This document shows, piece by piece, positions 24,417-32,557 of a DNA stretch of 40,923 nucleotides; the stretch's first letter is position 1; the number at the start of each line of letters is the position of its first letter. A program made the position numbers and the translations under genes. Below the pieces are notes generated by a model, which saw only the letters and a list, made by a program, of their open reading frames with translations, searched no databases and was not told where the DNA came from. The DNA is from DATKPE01 sp035524335 (lineage in GTDB: Bacteria; Bacteroidota; Ignavibacteria; UBA10030; SZUA-254): contig DATKPE010000040.1 of NCBI GenBank assembly GCA_035524335.1, positions 1 to 40,923 of the forward strand, written 5' to 3'.

Positions 24417-25313
24417 ATGCGTCTCGTATTCTGGGGTACCCGCGGGTCGATTTCCACGCCCGGCAAACAGACGGTCCGCTATGGCGGCAACACGCCCTGT
24501 GTTGAACTCCGTCTCAGCAACCAGCAGCTCATCATTCTCGATGCGGGGACCGGACTCAGAAACCTCGGCGAAAAACTGCTCGAGGGGGGAAAATCGCTCA
24601 AGGCGTCCATTCTCGTGTCGCATCCCCACTGGGATCATATTCAGGGATTTCCCTTTTTCAAGCCGGCGTTCATCTCCGGAAACGAATTCACGATCATCGG
24701 GGGTGAAACCGACCGGGTATCCCTCCAGAAGATGATCTCGGACCAGATGAACAAAATTTACTTTCCGGTTCAGCTGAACGAGCTGAAAGCGACGCTCAAA
24801 TTCCGAAAGGTGGGCGAGGAGGAATTCAGTCTCGGGGATGCCCGCATTCAGACGCTCTACGTCAACCATCCGACCTTTGCGATCGGCTACCGGATCACGC
24901 ACCGGGGAAAGACGGTGGTCTATATCAGCGACAACGAGCCGTTCGACCGGCGGGTGGCGCAGTCGCTGAGGAACGTCGACAAGCAGATTGTGGATCTCTA
25001 CCTCCGCTCGACCGACGATCCGAACAAGCGGGTCTATGATTTTGTCCGCAACGCGGATGTGCTGATACATGATGCGACCTATACGCCGGAGGAATACGTC
25101 GACCGGGTCGGATGGGGTCATTCCCATTATCTGTTCACGCTGAATGTGGCCGCGCAGGGAAAAGTGAAACAGCTCGTGCTCTTTCACCACGATCCGAGTC
25201 ACAACGATGAGAAGATCGACGACATTCTGAAGAAATGCCGGAACGAAATCAGGACGCGGCGGTATCCGTTCGAGTGTATCGCCGCGATCGAGGGGATGGA
25301 AATCAAGCTCTGA
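24417..25313 (+). CDS. Metallo-beta-lactamase-fold hydrolase
   Basis: The 298-residue protein starts at ATG 24417, two bases after the previous stop. The opening MRLVFWGTRGSISTPG is typical of the PhnP/RNase Z-like branch. The metal motif is SHPHWDHIQG (H69, H71, D73, H74); a further Asp in YISDNEP and late histidines in LFHHDPSHND complete a probable two-metal site. The length and the 'TRGS-x-P ... RYGGNT' start resemble hydrolases that act on cyclic phosphates or nucleotides. The exact substrate cannot be inferred. It is cytoplasmic, with no signal peptide. It ends 12 bp before a strong promoter, so it is probably the last gene of its operon. Confidence 0.9.
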   Translation: MRLVFWGTRGSISTPGKQTVRYGGNTPCVELRLSNQQLIILDAGTGLRNLGEKLLEGGKSLKASILVSHPHWDHIQGFPFFKPAFISGNEFTIIGGETDRVSLQKMISDQMNKIYFPVQLNELKATLKFRKVGEEEFSLGDARIQTLYVNHPTFAIGYRITHRGKTVVYISDNEPFDRRVAQSLRNVDKQIVDLYLRSTDDPNKRVYDFVRNADVLIHDATYTPEEYVDRVGWGHSHYLFTLNVAAQGKVKQLVLFHHDPSHNDEKIDDILKKCRNEIRTRRYPFECIAAIEGMEIKL

Positions 25314-25324
25314 TGCGGGGATAC

Positions 25325-25354
25325 TTGACAATGATGCGGGTGAGATCGTATATT
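25325..25354 (+). promoter_or_regulatory. Sigma-70-type promoter for a leader or small RNA
   Basis: A perfect -35 TTGACA (25325-25330) is followed after 18 bases by -10 TATATT (25349-25354). It lies 12 bp downstream of the hydrolase gene. Expected transcription start is about 25361, some 240 bases ahead of the next start codon. Confidence 0.75.
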
Positions 25355-25360
25355 GGCCCT

Positions 25361-25574
25361 TATACTGCGGAAAAAGAATGACAGCCGGTTCGGCGGGCGT
25401 TCCGCAGATACACCCGCCGGTCTGACGCAGTGCGGCCGCCGCTCCGGTGTTCCCGGCGCGGCATTCAGCCGTTCCGATCGCAGACAGGACAGGGCGATCA
25501 TCGATCAGCGGATGACATACGGTTATCGGTCCCGAGCGAGCTCCGCACCGCGGCGTTCGATCGGGTTTTTTATT
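25361..25574 (+). ncRNA. Candidate structured small RNA or attenuated leader (about 215 nt)
   Basis: This segment runs from a consensus-like promoter to an excellent intrinsic terminator and shows no convincing protein frame. Three hairpins can be drawn. The first is CGGCGGG (25391-25397) with CCCGCCG (25413-25419). The second is GCCGC-T-CCGG (25438-25447) with CCGG-C-GCGGC (25453-25462), closed by a TGTTC loop. The third is the terminator at 25531-25565. CTGCGG at 25365-25370 is complementary to CCGCAG at 25402-25407, inside the loop of the first hairpin, so a pseudoknot or alternative fold is possible. It does not contain the hallmark sequences I know for tmRNA, RNase P RNA, SRP RNA or the common riboswitches. 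6S RNA cannot be excluded by eye. It may be a free sRNA or control the unknown gene-ybeY-topA operon. Confidence 0.55.
25531..25574 (+). terminator. Intrinsic terminator upstream of the unknown gene at 25603
   Basis: The stem pairs 25531-25546 with 25550-25565: CCCGA/TCGGG, a mismatch, CGAGC/GTTCG (one G-U), a mismatch, then CCGC/GCGG around the loop ACC. A T-run (25566-25571, then ATT) follows directly. The start codon of the next gene is at 25603, so the hairpin lies in its leader. Confidence 0.85.
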
Positions 25575-25602
25575 CTTTCGTAGGAAACGGACAACGGCAT
25601 TC

Positions 25603-26067
25603 ATGGCGAACGAATTTACACGCAGGGATATCGCAAAGATCGGGAAGGTACTCGGCATTACCGCCAAATACAAGGGGAACAACATCCGGTACGAAATGTC
25701 CGCGACCCCCCGGCGGCGGCCCCTGACACTCGAGATTTACCCTGATATTGCGATCGGCCGGCGGCGGGGAAACCTCGTCACCGTCTATACCCCCAGCTCA
25801 CACCTCCAGCTTCACTTCTGCACCGGCTATGTGGTCAGTTCGATGCTCAACGAGGTCACCTTCATCGGGGAACACAACGGCAAGCTCTCCGGCATCATCG
25901 TCGAACGTGAAGGGGGCTGTTCGCTCTATGCCAATGTCGACCGGAAGATCCTCTCCGGTGATTTTACCCAGCTTGGACCGGAAGTGATGCTCTCCGGGAT
26001 TGCGCTGTCGCTCTCGGAAACCATCCTTCCGGAACGGACACAGAACACGAGACGCCCGAAACGATGA
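25603..26067 (+). CDS. Hypothetical protein, 154 aa
   Basis: I do not recognise the family. ATG 25603 is preceded by TAGGAAACGG, a possible Shine-Dalgarno (AGGA) about 18 bases away, so initiation may be weak. The protein has no signal peptide or membrane segment. It is basic at both ends (TPRRRP, GRRRGN, TRRPKR), and the middle alternates as beta strands (LVTVYTPSSHLQLHFCTGYVV, then SMLNEVTFIGEHNGKLSGIIVE). This pattern suggests a small beta-barrel or PilZ-like module, but no defining motif is visible. It is the first coding gene after the leader terminator, and its TGA overlaps the ybeY start (ATGA). A role tied to RNA or ribosomes is conceivable from its company only. Confidence 0.75.
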   Translation: MANEFTRRDIAKIGKVLGITAKYKGNNIRYEMSATPRRRPLTLEIYPDIAIGRRRGNLVTVYTPSSHLQLHFCTGYVVSSMLNEVTFIGEHNGKLSGIIVEREGGCSLYANVDRKILSGDFTQLGPEVMLSGIALSLSETILPERTQNTRRPKR

Positions 26068-26495
26068 TGCGGATAACGGTCGGGAATGCCCACCCCTCGC
26101 ACCGGCGCCGGTCGGGGGATGTACGGCGGCTTGTGCATTCGGTCCTGCGGGGGGAACACTGCCGCGCCGCCGACGTCGGGGTCATCTTTATCAACGACAG
26201 ACGGATGCGTACGCTGAACAGGCAATACCTTCACCATACGTATACCACCGACGTCCTGAGTTTTCCGCTGTCCGACCGCACCGCCGACTGCCTGGAGGGA
26301 GAGGTGTATGTCAACCTCGACCAGGCCCGCCGCCAGGCCGCGGAATACCATGTTTCATTCAGGCAGGAAATCGCCCGGCTTATGATTCACGGGACACTGC
26401 ATCTCCTCGGCTACGACGATTCCACACTCCGATTACGGGAACGGATGACCCGGCGCGAGAACCGATATCTCCAGAGGAATGGATACGATGACTAA
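26064..26495 (+). CDS. ybeY: Endoribonuclease YbeY (16S rRNA maturation)
   Basis: The 143-residue protein starts at ATG 26064 (ATGA overlap with the previous stop; ATG 26067 is equally possible). YbeY is a single-strand RNase needed for 16S rRNA 3' processing and ribosome quality control. Family marks are the N-terminal 'INDRRMRTLNRQYLHHTYTTDVLSFPL' block and the metal motif HGTLHLLGYDD at 109-119. H109 and H113 are canonical. The third ligand position holds D119 where Escherichia coli has His. I recall Asp there in other Bacteroidota-like sequences, so it is probably a lineage trait. The 3' end overlaps the topA start region. Confidence 0.94.
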   Translation: MMRITVGNAHPSHRRRSGDVRRLVHSVLRGEHCRAADVGVIFINDRRMRTLNRQYLHHTYTTDVLSFPLSDRTADCLEGEVYVNLDQARRQAAEYHVSFRQEIARLMIHGTLHLLGYDDSTLRLRERMTRRENRYLQRNGYDD

Positions 26496-28842
26496 ACAGA
26501 CCGCACCAGCCGGCCGGAAAGCTCTCCTGATCGTTGAATCGCCCGCAAAAGCGAAGACGATCAACAAATACCTCGGCAAGGATTTTGTCGTCGAGGCCTC
26601 GGTCGGTCATATCAAAAATCTTCCCAAGAGCAAGCTTGGCGTCGATCTTGAGCATGATTATGCGCCGACGTTCCAGACGATCGAGGGGAAGGAGGATATC
26701 GTCGAAAAGCTCCGCACCACCGCAGCCGGATCATCCGCCGTCTATATCGCGACCGATCCGGACCGCGAGGGGGAAGCGATCGCCGCCGATATCGCGGAGG
26801 AGATCAGCGACAAGAACGCCAAAATATTCCGCGTCCTTTTCCACGAGATCACCCCGCACGGAATAGAGGAGGCGATGAAAAAGCCCTCCTCCATCAACGA
26901 GAACCTCGTGGCGAGCCAGCGCGCCCGCCGTGTCATGGACAGGATCGTGGGGTACAAGGTCAGCCCGATCATCTGGAAGACCTTCTTCTACGGGCTTTCC
27001 GCCGGCCGGGTCCAGTCGGTCGCGCTTCGCCTGATCTGTGAACGGGAGAACGAGATCAAGGCGTTCAGTCCCACGCCGTACTGGTCGATCATCGGCGAAT
27101 TCGCCGTCCGTCCGGACGAACCCTTTTTCGCAAAACTGGTTTCCATCGGCGGGAAGGATCTCATCGTTCCCGCGAAGGATACGCTGGCCGATATTCAGCA
27201 CCGCGGGCTTTCGGGCAAAACGACATGGATCGCGTCGGAGGAGGATGCGCAGAGGACCATGGAGGATGTCCGGAAGCAGAACTACGCGATCACATCGGTG
27301 CAGAAACGGGAAACGCGCAGGAATCCGCTTCCGCCGTTCATTACCAGCACGCTTCAGCAGGAGGCGTCGCGCAAACTCGGCCTCTCCGCCTCGCGCACCA
27401 TGAAGCTCGCACAGAAACTCTATGAGGGAATCGACCTGGGTCCCGAAGGCCTGGTCGGCCTGATCACCTACATGCGTACCGATTCAACCCGTCTGAGTGA
27501 CGAATCGGTGACGGCGGCGAGGGAATTCATCGGCGTGAATTACGGAAAGGAGTATCTCCCGCCGAAACCAAACGTGTATAAGAAACGAAAAACGTCGCAG
27601 GACGCCCACGAGGCGATCCGCCCCACCTCGGTGAAACATACCCCGTCCGCGATGAAAAAGCATCTTGAGAAGGACCTCTACCGGCTGTACGAACTGATAT
27701 GGAACCGTTTCGTGGCCTGCCAGATGGAAGCCGCACGGATGGAAACCACCACGGTCATCGTCGAAGGTGGGATCTACCGGTTCAAGGCAACCTCGTCCCG
27801 CTATACCTTCCGCGGATTTCTGCAGGTGTACGACGACGCGATCGAGCGGGAATCGGCGGAGGACGCCGAAGACCCCGAGGTGGTCGACGAGAGGCTTCCC
27901 GCCTCGCTCGCCGAAGGGCAGTCTGCCGCACTGAAGAACGCCGTGACCCACCGGCATGAAACCTCGCCGCCGCCCCGGTACACGGAGAGCAGTCTCGTCA
28001 AAACGCTCGAAGCGCTCGGCATCGGACGCCCCAGCACCTACGCGCTGATCGTGGGGACGATCATCGACCGCAAATACGTCGAACAGCGCGACCGGAAGCT
28101 GTATGCCCTGGACCTCGGACAGGAGGTCAGCAAACTCCTTTCGACCCACTTCCCGCATGTCTTCAACGTCAAATTTACGGCGCGGATGGAAGAGGAACTC
28201 GACACGATCGCCGGTGGCACGAACGATTACCGGACCGTGCTGAACGATTTTTTCCTTCCTTTCAGCGAATCGCTCGAAAAAGTCAGCACCAAGACGACGG
28301 CGATCAAGAAATCGCTCCAGGTGCAGACCGAGGAGGCATGCTCTCTCTGCGGAAAACCGATGCTCATCAAATGGGGGCGCAACGGGCGCTTCATGGCCTG
28401 CAGCGGCTATCCCGCCTGTAAGAACACCCACCCGCTCCCCGAGGACCAGGAGAAACATCAGCACCTCGCCGGCCTGAAGTGCGAACTTTGCGGCGGCGAC
28501 ATGCTGGTGCGGACCAGCAGGTTCGGAACGTTTCTCGGCTGTTCCAATTATCCAGCGTGCAAAAACACGAAGCCGATCAGCATGGGCGTCAAATGCCCGA
28601 AATGCAAGCAGGGCGACGTGATCGAACGGAAGACGAAGCGGAAGCGGACGTTTTACGGCTGTTCCCGCTACCCGGAGTGCGATTTCGCCTCGTGGGACAA
28701 GCCGGTGGACAAAAAGTGCGACACGTGCGGGAATGACTATATGGTCGTGAAATTTTCGCAGAAACGGGGCGAGTACTATAAATGTCCCTCCTGCAAGGCG
28801 GAAGTGGCCAAGGAAGAACAGTCTGTCGCGGCGGCGGGATGA
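26488..28842 (+). CDS. topA: DNA topoisomerase I
   Basis: The type IA topoisomerase relaxes negative supercoils. I choose ATG 26488, nine bases after GAGGA, over ATG 26479; it lies within the end of ybeY. The protein has 784 residues. The TOPRIM domain (about 10-125) contains LLIVESPAKAKTI and the metal motif TDPDREGEA. The active-site tyrosine is Y328 in LITYMRTDSTRLS. Residues about 618-784 hold four Cys4 zinc ribbons (CSLCGK, CELCGG, CPKCKQ and CDTCGN starts). The last three are each followed by the matching Cys pair, as in CSNYPAC, CSRYPEC and CPSC; the first has CSGYPAC. The architecture and length are normal for bacterial TopA. Its stop overlaps xerC (ATGA). Confidence 0.98.
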   Translation: MTKQTAPAGRKALLIVESPAKAKTINKYLGKDFVVEASVGHIKNLPKSKLGVDLEHDYAPTFQTIEGKEDIVEKLRTTAAGSSAVYIATDPDREGEAIAADIAEEISDKNAKIFRVLFHEITPHGIEEAMKKPSSINENLVASQRARRVMDRIVGYKVSPIIWKTFFYGLSAGRVQSVALRLICERENEIKAFSPTPYWSIIGEFAVRPDEPFFAKLVSIGGKDLIVPAKDTLADIQHRGLSGKTTWIASEEDAQRTMEDVRKQNYAITSVQKRETRRNPLPPFITSTLQQEASRKLGLSASRTMKLAQKLYEGIDLGPEGLVGLITYMRTDSTRLSDESVTAAREFIGVNYGKEYLPPKPNVYKKRKTSQDAHEAIRPTSVKHTPSAMKKHLEKDLYRLYELIWNRFVACQMEAARMETTTVIVEGGIYRFKATSSRYTFRGFLQVYDDAIERESAEDAEDPEVVDERLPASLAEGQSAALKNAVTHRHETSPPPRYTESSLVKTLEALGIGRPSTYALIVGTIIDRKYVEQRDRKLYALDLGQEVSKLLSTHFPHVFNVKFTARMEEELDTIAGGTNDYRTVLNDFFLPFSESLEKVSTKTTAIKKSLQVQTEEACSLCGKPMLIKWGRNGRFMACSGYPACKNTHPLPEDQEKHQHLAGLKCELCGGDMLVRTSRFGTFLGCSNYPACKNTKPISMGVKCPKCKQGDVIERKTKRKRTFYGCSRYPECDFASWDKPVDKKCDTCGNDYMVVKFSQKRGEYYKCPSCKAEVAKEEQSVAAAG

Positions 28843-29750
28843 AACGGTCTCTGCCCGATCCGGCCAGGCAGTTCCTGACCTTTCTGGAAAAACAGCGGAA
28901 TTATTCCGCGCACACTATTACGAGCTATGCCGACGATCTCGGACAGTTCCATGAATTCCTCTGCCGGCACTTCGAAACCGACACGGTGGACCCCGGCCGG
29001 GTGGATCATCTGACGATCCGGCTGTTTCTCGGCGACCTGATGGAGAGGGGAATGGAAAAACGCTCCGCCGCGCGGAAGCTGGCGGCCGTCAAGTCGTACT
29101 TCAAATACCTTCTCCGCGAAGGACGGATCGATAAAAACCCCGCCCTGAACGTCGCCGCCCCGCGCCTTCCCCGCCGACTGCCGACGGTTCTGGACGAACA
29201 GTCGGTGGAACGGATGATCGGTCTCCCGGATCCCTCGACCTTCAATGGAGCGAGGGACCGGGCGATTCTGGACCTGCTCTACGGTACCGGCATGCGACTG
29301 AGCGAACTCCTGCACATCCGGCTGAAGGACGTCAGCCTGACCCGCGAGACCGTCAAGGTGACGGGGAAAGGATCGAAGGAGAGAATTCTGCCGTACGGCG
29401 CGAAGGCGAAGGAGAGTATCCGCACCTATCTTGCCGCCCGCGAGCGGCTCCTGGCAGGACGGCGGGATCCACCGCCGGAACTGCTCCTCTCCGCGCGCGG
29501 ACATGCGCTTGACCCGAAGGGGGTCTATCGCATTGTCCGGAAATACATGGAAGCCGTCACCGAGGCGGCGAAAAAAAGCCCGCACGTGCTCCGCCATACC
29601 TTTGCGACGCATCTGCTGAACCGGGGCGCCGATCTGCGGGCGGTCAAGGAACTCCTGGGGCACGAAAGTCTTTCGACCACCCAGCTCTATACCCATGTAA
29701 CCGTTGAGCGGTTGAAACGTATCTATCATCAGGCTCATCCCCGAGCATAA
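28839..29750 (+). CDS. xerC: Tyrosine recombinase XerC/XerD family
   Basis: The 303-residue protein starts at ATG 28839, overlapping the topA TGA. Xer recombinases resolve chromosome dimers at dif with FtsK. The SAM-like N-terminal domain (about 5-95) opens with FLTFLEKQRNYSAHTITSY. The catalytic set is complete: R153 (GTGMRLSELL), K177 (GKGSKER), H249 and R252 (HVLRHTFATHLL), H275 (LLGHESLSTT) and nucleophile Y284 (TQLYTHV). Full length and the housekeeping context (topA upstream, hpf downstream) mark it as the chromosomal Xer rather than a phage or integron integrase. XerC against XerD cannot be settled from sequence alone; topA-xerC order in other bacteria favours XerC. Confidence 0.92.
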   Translation: MKRSLPDPARQFLTFLEKQRNYSAHTITSYADDLGQFHEFLCRHFETDTVDPGRVDHLTIRLFLGDLMERGMEKRSAARKLAAVKSYFKYLLREGRIDKNPALNVAAPRLPRRLPTVLDEQSVERMIGLPDPSTFNGARDRAILDLLYGTGMRLSELLHIRLKDVSLTRETVKVTGKGSKERILPYGAKAKESIRTYLAARERLLAGRRDPPPELLLSARGHALDPKGVYRIVRKYMEAVTEAAKKSPHVLRHTFATHLLNRGADLRAVKELLGHESLSTTQLYTHVTVERLKRIYHQAHPRA

Positions 29751-29778
29751 ACCCGACCATCAGAGAAAGAGATCACCC

Positions 29779-30135
29779 ATGGAAATTCATTTTACAGCGC
29801 GAAAATTCCGGGCCCACGCGGATGTCCGCGCCCATGCACTGGACGAAGTGAAAAAGCTCGACAAATATTACGACGGAATCGTCCGGAGCGACATCATCCT
29901 GAGTTACGAACGGAGCGTCGCGAGCGTGAAGACAGCGGAAATCAATCTCCATGTGTACGGTACGGTCCTCTCCGCGCGGGAACAGTCGGATGATTTTCAT
30001 AAGTCGATTGGCCTCGCCGTCGGCAAGCTGGAACGCCAGCTTTCCAAGTACAAAACGAAACAGCGGATGAAAAACAAGAAAACCCTCCGGTCGGTGAAGG
30101 AGATCCGGACCGACAAGGGGGAGGAGGGCGAATGA
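29779..30135 (+). CDS. hpf: Ribosome hibernation promoting factor, short form
   Basis: The 118-residue protein starts at ATG 29779. It has the beta-alpha-beta-beta-beta-alpha HPF/RaiA fold: IHFTARKFRAHADVRAHALDEVKKLDKYYDGI, then SYERSVASVKTAEINLHVYG, then DDFHKSIGLAVGKLERQLSKYKTK. The C-terminal tail is basic, then acidic (KQRMKNKKTL to GEEGE). It lacks the second dimerising domain of long HPF, so it belongs to the short type. It binds the 30S decoding channel and silences idle ribosomes in slow growth. Its stop overlaps the hprK start (ATGA), a pairing also known elsewhere next to nitrogen-PTS genes. Confidence 0.94.
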   Translation: MEIHFTARKFRAHADVRAHALDEVKKLDKYYDGIVRSDIILSYERSVASVKTAEINLHVYGTVLSAREQSDDFHKSIGLAVGKLERQLSKYKTKQRMKNKKTLRSVKEIRTDKGEEGE

Positions 30136-31145
30136 CCGCAAAAAAGCAGAAGGAGACGAGGAAAAAAAGCATTTCCATCGGGTTTCTTCTGGAGTCGAAC
30201 AGGGACCGTCTGAAATTAAAATCGCTGACCGGCGACGTGGGACTGCACCGGGTGATTTCCGACAAGGACATCCACCGGCCGGGCCTCGCGCTCGCCGGCT
30301 ATGTCCAGCTCTTCCGGTACGACAGGGTCCAGATCTTCGGAAATACCGAAATGCGGTACCTTGAACAGCTGAGCCCCGATCAGCGCGGGAAGGCGCTTGC
30401 GGAACTGTTCCGCTTCGAGATTCCGTGCATCGTGGTGACGAGCAATAATCCGGTGGACGATTACTTTCTCCGGGCGGCGGCGGACCGGCAGATCCCGGTC
30501 TTCGTCACTCCCTTCGAGACGACGAAGTTCATCTATTTCCTGAGCGATTTTCTGGACGATCAGTTTTCCCCGCAGATGGTGGTCCACGGCTCATTCGTCG
30601 ATATCTACGGCGTCGGTGTGCTTCTCATGGGACGGTCGGGGATCGGGAAGAGCGAGATCGCCCTCGACCTTGTGGAACGCGGTCACCGGCTGGTCGCCGA
30701 CGACGTCGTCATGATCACCCGTAAGGGGGAGGGAATCCTGATCGGGGCCGGAACCGACCTGGTGAAGCATTTCATGGAAATCAGGGGTCTGGGGCTGATT
30801 GATGTCCGGAGCATGTTCGGAATCCGGGCAATCCGTTTCCAGAAGAGGGTCGAGCTGGTCGTCGAGCTCCTCGACTGGAAGCCGGACGAGGAATATACCC
30901 GGACCGGGCTGGATGAAATGAAGATGGACATTCTGGACGTTCCGACTCCCCGTGTGGAATTGCCGATTTTCCCCGGTAAAAATGTCACAGTCATATGTGA
31001 AGTAATTTCATTGAATTACCTCCTGAAGCACTACGGATACGATTCGGCGAAGGAGTTTACGAAACGGCTGGATGCCGTAATCACGGAAAAAAGCAGGCAT
31101 GTAGGCGAAAGAGCTATAGATTACTTCGAACACGACTTCGAATAG
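30132..31145 (+). CDS. hprK: HPr kinase/phosphorylase
   Basis: The 337-residue protein starts at ATG 30132, overlapping hpf. The N-terminal receiver-like domain (about 15-140) precedes the P-loop kinase domain. VHGSFVDIYG holds the family's catalytic His (H155), and the Walker A motif is GRSGIGKS (167-174). The acidic ADDVV and the HprK signature MEIRGLGLIDVRSMFG follow. The C-terminal helix completes the hexamer-forming fold. The enzyme phosphorylates HPr on Ser and removes the phosphate, so linking carbon state to transport or expression. No HPr, EI or EII gene is visible in this window. In many FCB and proteobacterial genomes HprK works with an incomplete, regulatory PTS. Confidence 0.96.
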   Translation: MTAKKQKETRKKSISIGFLLESNRDRLKLKSLTGDVGLHRVISDKDIHRPGLALAGYVQLFRYDRVQIFGNTEMRYLEQLSPDQRGKALAELFRFEIPCIVVTSNNPVDDYFLRAAADRQIPVFVTPFETTKFIYFLSDFLDDQFSPQMVVHGSFVDIYGVGVLLMGRSGIGKSEIALDLVERGHRLVADDVVMITRKGEGILIGAGTDLVKHFMEIRGLGLIDVRSMFGIRAIRFQKRVELVVELLDWKPDEEYTRTGLDEMKMDILDVPTPRVELPIFPGKNVTVICEVISLNYLLKHYGYDSAKEFTKRLDAVITEKSRHVGERAIDYFEHDFE

Positions 31146-31169
31146 ACATCACAGAATTGAAAATATATC

Positions 31170-31198
31170 TTGACAAACATCTAAATATTCTTTACTTT
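31170..31198 (+). promoter_or_regulatory. Possible sigma-70 promoter for the M23 peptidase gene
   Basis: A perfect -35 TTGACA (31170-31175) is followed 17 bases later by the weaker -10 TACTTT (31193-31198), in a very AT-rich 143-bp gap after hprK. Other -10 registers are possible, so only the -35 is convincing. Confidence 0.4.
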
Positions 31199-31288
31199 TT
31201 GGCAAATAAAAAATCTTCATTTTTAAGCGGATTTTGGCACCTTCGCTTAATCTTTATTGAAGATACGGTTGTCTAAAAAACACGGAAA

Positions 31289-32248
31289 ATGGCAAAAAAG
31301 GGTAAAAAGCGAATTTATTTTTATTACGACGATCAGCTCCAGGTCAGGGAGGTGAAGTGGTATCGCCTTCGCATGACCGGAAAGATCGGCCTTTCCGTGG
31401 TCGTCATTCTGGCCCTGCTTCTCGTGGTTAACCATCTCGTGAACGATGTGCTCGGGATTGAGCACGACAGGCTCACGTCGCTGATGAAGGAGAATCAGGT
31501 TCTTCAACAGCAGATGGCACTGCTGACGTCGCAGATTTCACAACTTCAGACGAATGTCGACAGCATTGACCGGCAGGGGAACGTCCTGCGCCTGATGGTC
31601 GATCTCCCCACGATCGATCAGGAAACGAGAAAAGCCGGGACGGGCGGCGCGGTGATGCAGCCGGTGCTTCCTCCGGTATCGGATCAGACCGCGCAGGTGC
31701 TTCAGACAGTCTCCTCGAGTCTCTCGCGCCTGAAGAGCGAGATGTCCGTTCAGGAACAGAGTTACCGGCAGATTGTCAGGAAGGCGGAGTACAACAAGGG
31801 ATATTTTGCCGCACTCCCCGCGCTCAAGCCGATGGACGGCTATTACTCGAAAACGGGGTACGGGCTCCGGATGCATCCGGTGCTCGGCATTTTCCGGACG
31901 CATAATGGTCTCGACATCATCAACGACGTCGGCACTCCCGTCTATGCCTCGGGCGACGGCGTGGTGGATGTCGCCGGCATGAACGGCGGCGGATACGGCA
32001 ACATGATCGTTCTCAATCACGGCTACGGATATCAGTCGCTCTACGCCCATCTCTCTAAGATTCTGGTCCGCGAAGGCCAGCACGTCAAGCGCGGCGATCT
32101 CATCGCAAAGAGCGGAAAAACCGGGCTCGTGAGCGGACCGCATCTGCACTATGAGATCCGGCACGACGGCGTTTCGGTCAATCCGGTGAATTTCTTTTTT
32201 GACGATATTACGGCTCGGCAATACAGGGAACAGATCGCCTCGCAGTAA
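31289..32248 (+). CDS. M23 family peptidase (LytM-type), membrane-anchored
   Basis: The 319-residue protein starts at ATG 31289. A basic N-terminus (AKKGKKRIYFYYDDQLQVRE) precedes one membrane helix (about 33-50; IGLSVVVILALLLVVNHLV). A periplasmic coiled coil (about 55-100; LTSLMKENQVLQQQMALL) leads to the LytM domain (about 185-305). Its zinc site is H205 and D209 in THNGLDI, with H285 and H287 in PHLHYE; the YAHLSK His is also present, so the site looks active. Enzymes of this build cut peptidoglycan cross-links or switch amidases on during division. Coiled-coil M23 proteins next to CtpA-type proteases or division genes usually act in wall remodelling. The AT-rich leader suggests its own promoter. 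Confidence 0.94.
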   Translation: MAKKGKKRIYFYYDDQLQVREVKWYRLRMTGKIGLSVVVILALLLVVNHLVNDVLGIEHDRLTSLMKENQVLQQQMALLTSQISQLQTNVDSIDRQGNVLRLMVDLPTIDQETRKAGTGGAVMQPVLPPVSDQTAQVLQTVSSSLSRLKSEMSVQEQSYRQIVRKAEYNKGYFAALPALKPMDGYYSKTGYGLRMHPVLGIFRTHNGLDIINDVGTPVYASGDGVVDVAGMNGGGYGNMIVLNHGYGYQSLYAHLSKILVREGQHVKRGDLIAKSGKTGLVSGPHLHYEIRHDGVSVNPVNFFFDDITARQYREQIASQ

Positions 32249-32332
32249 GCCTGATGCGGTTCCGGCAGGCCTCCGGATGGTGTGCGATGTGGACGGATCG
32301 TGTGAATCTGTTTGTCGGTGAAGGAATAGACA

Positions 32333-32557
32333 ATGCTCTGGACGATGGAACTTGCATCATACCTCGATGATGCACCCTGGCCTGCGACGAAGGAAGAACT
32401 CATTGATTACGCAATTCGGACCGGCGCTCCCCCCGAAGTGATCGAGAACCTCCAGGAACTGGAAGACGTCGAAGAACCGTACGAAACGATGGAAGAGATC
32501 TGGCCGGACTATCCGACCGACGGCGATTTTTTCTACGAGGACGAAAACGAATATTAA
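32333..32557 (+). CDS. DUF2795 domain-containing small acidic protein
   Basis: The 74-residue protein starts at ATG 32333 behind GAAGGA (seven- to eight-base spacing); ATG 32345 is a weaker alternative. The sequence ELASYLDDAPWPATKEELI followed by YAIRTGAPPEVIENLQEL matches the DUF2795 helical module, which recurs in small proteins of unknown role. The C-terminal half is strongly acidic and ends in FFYEDENEY. No signal peptide or Cys is present. The module may bind nucleic acid or a protein partner, but I know of no established function. It is followed by a clear intrinsic terminator. Confidence 0.85.
   Translation: MLWTMELASYLDDAPWPATKEELIDYAIRTGAPPEVIENLQELEDVEEPYETMEEIWPDYPTDGDFFYEDENEY

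Noticed and set aside
25353..25583. 76-codon frame between the hydrolase and the unknown gene
   Set aside because: It starts at a TTG within the promoter -10, lacks a ribosome site, has random composition and ends inside the terminator's T-rich tail. A structured RNA explains the segment better.
31191..31215. Second promoter register (TTTACT as -35) before the M23 gene
   Set aside because: No -10-like hexamer occurs at 16-18 bases; TTGACA at 31170 is the better -35.
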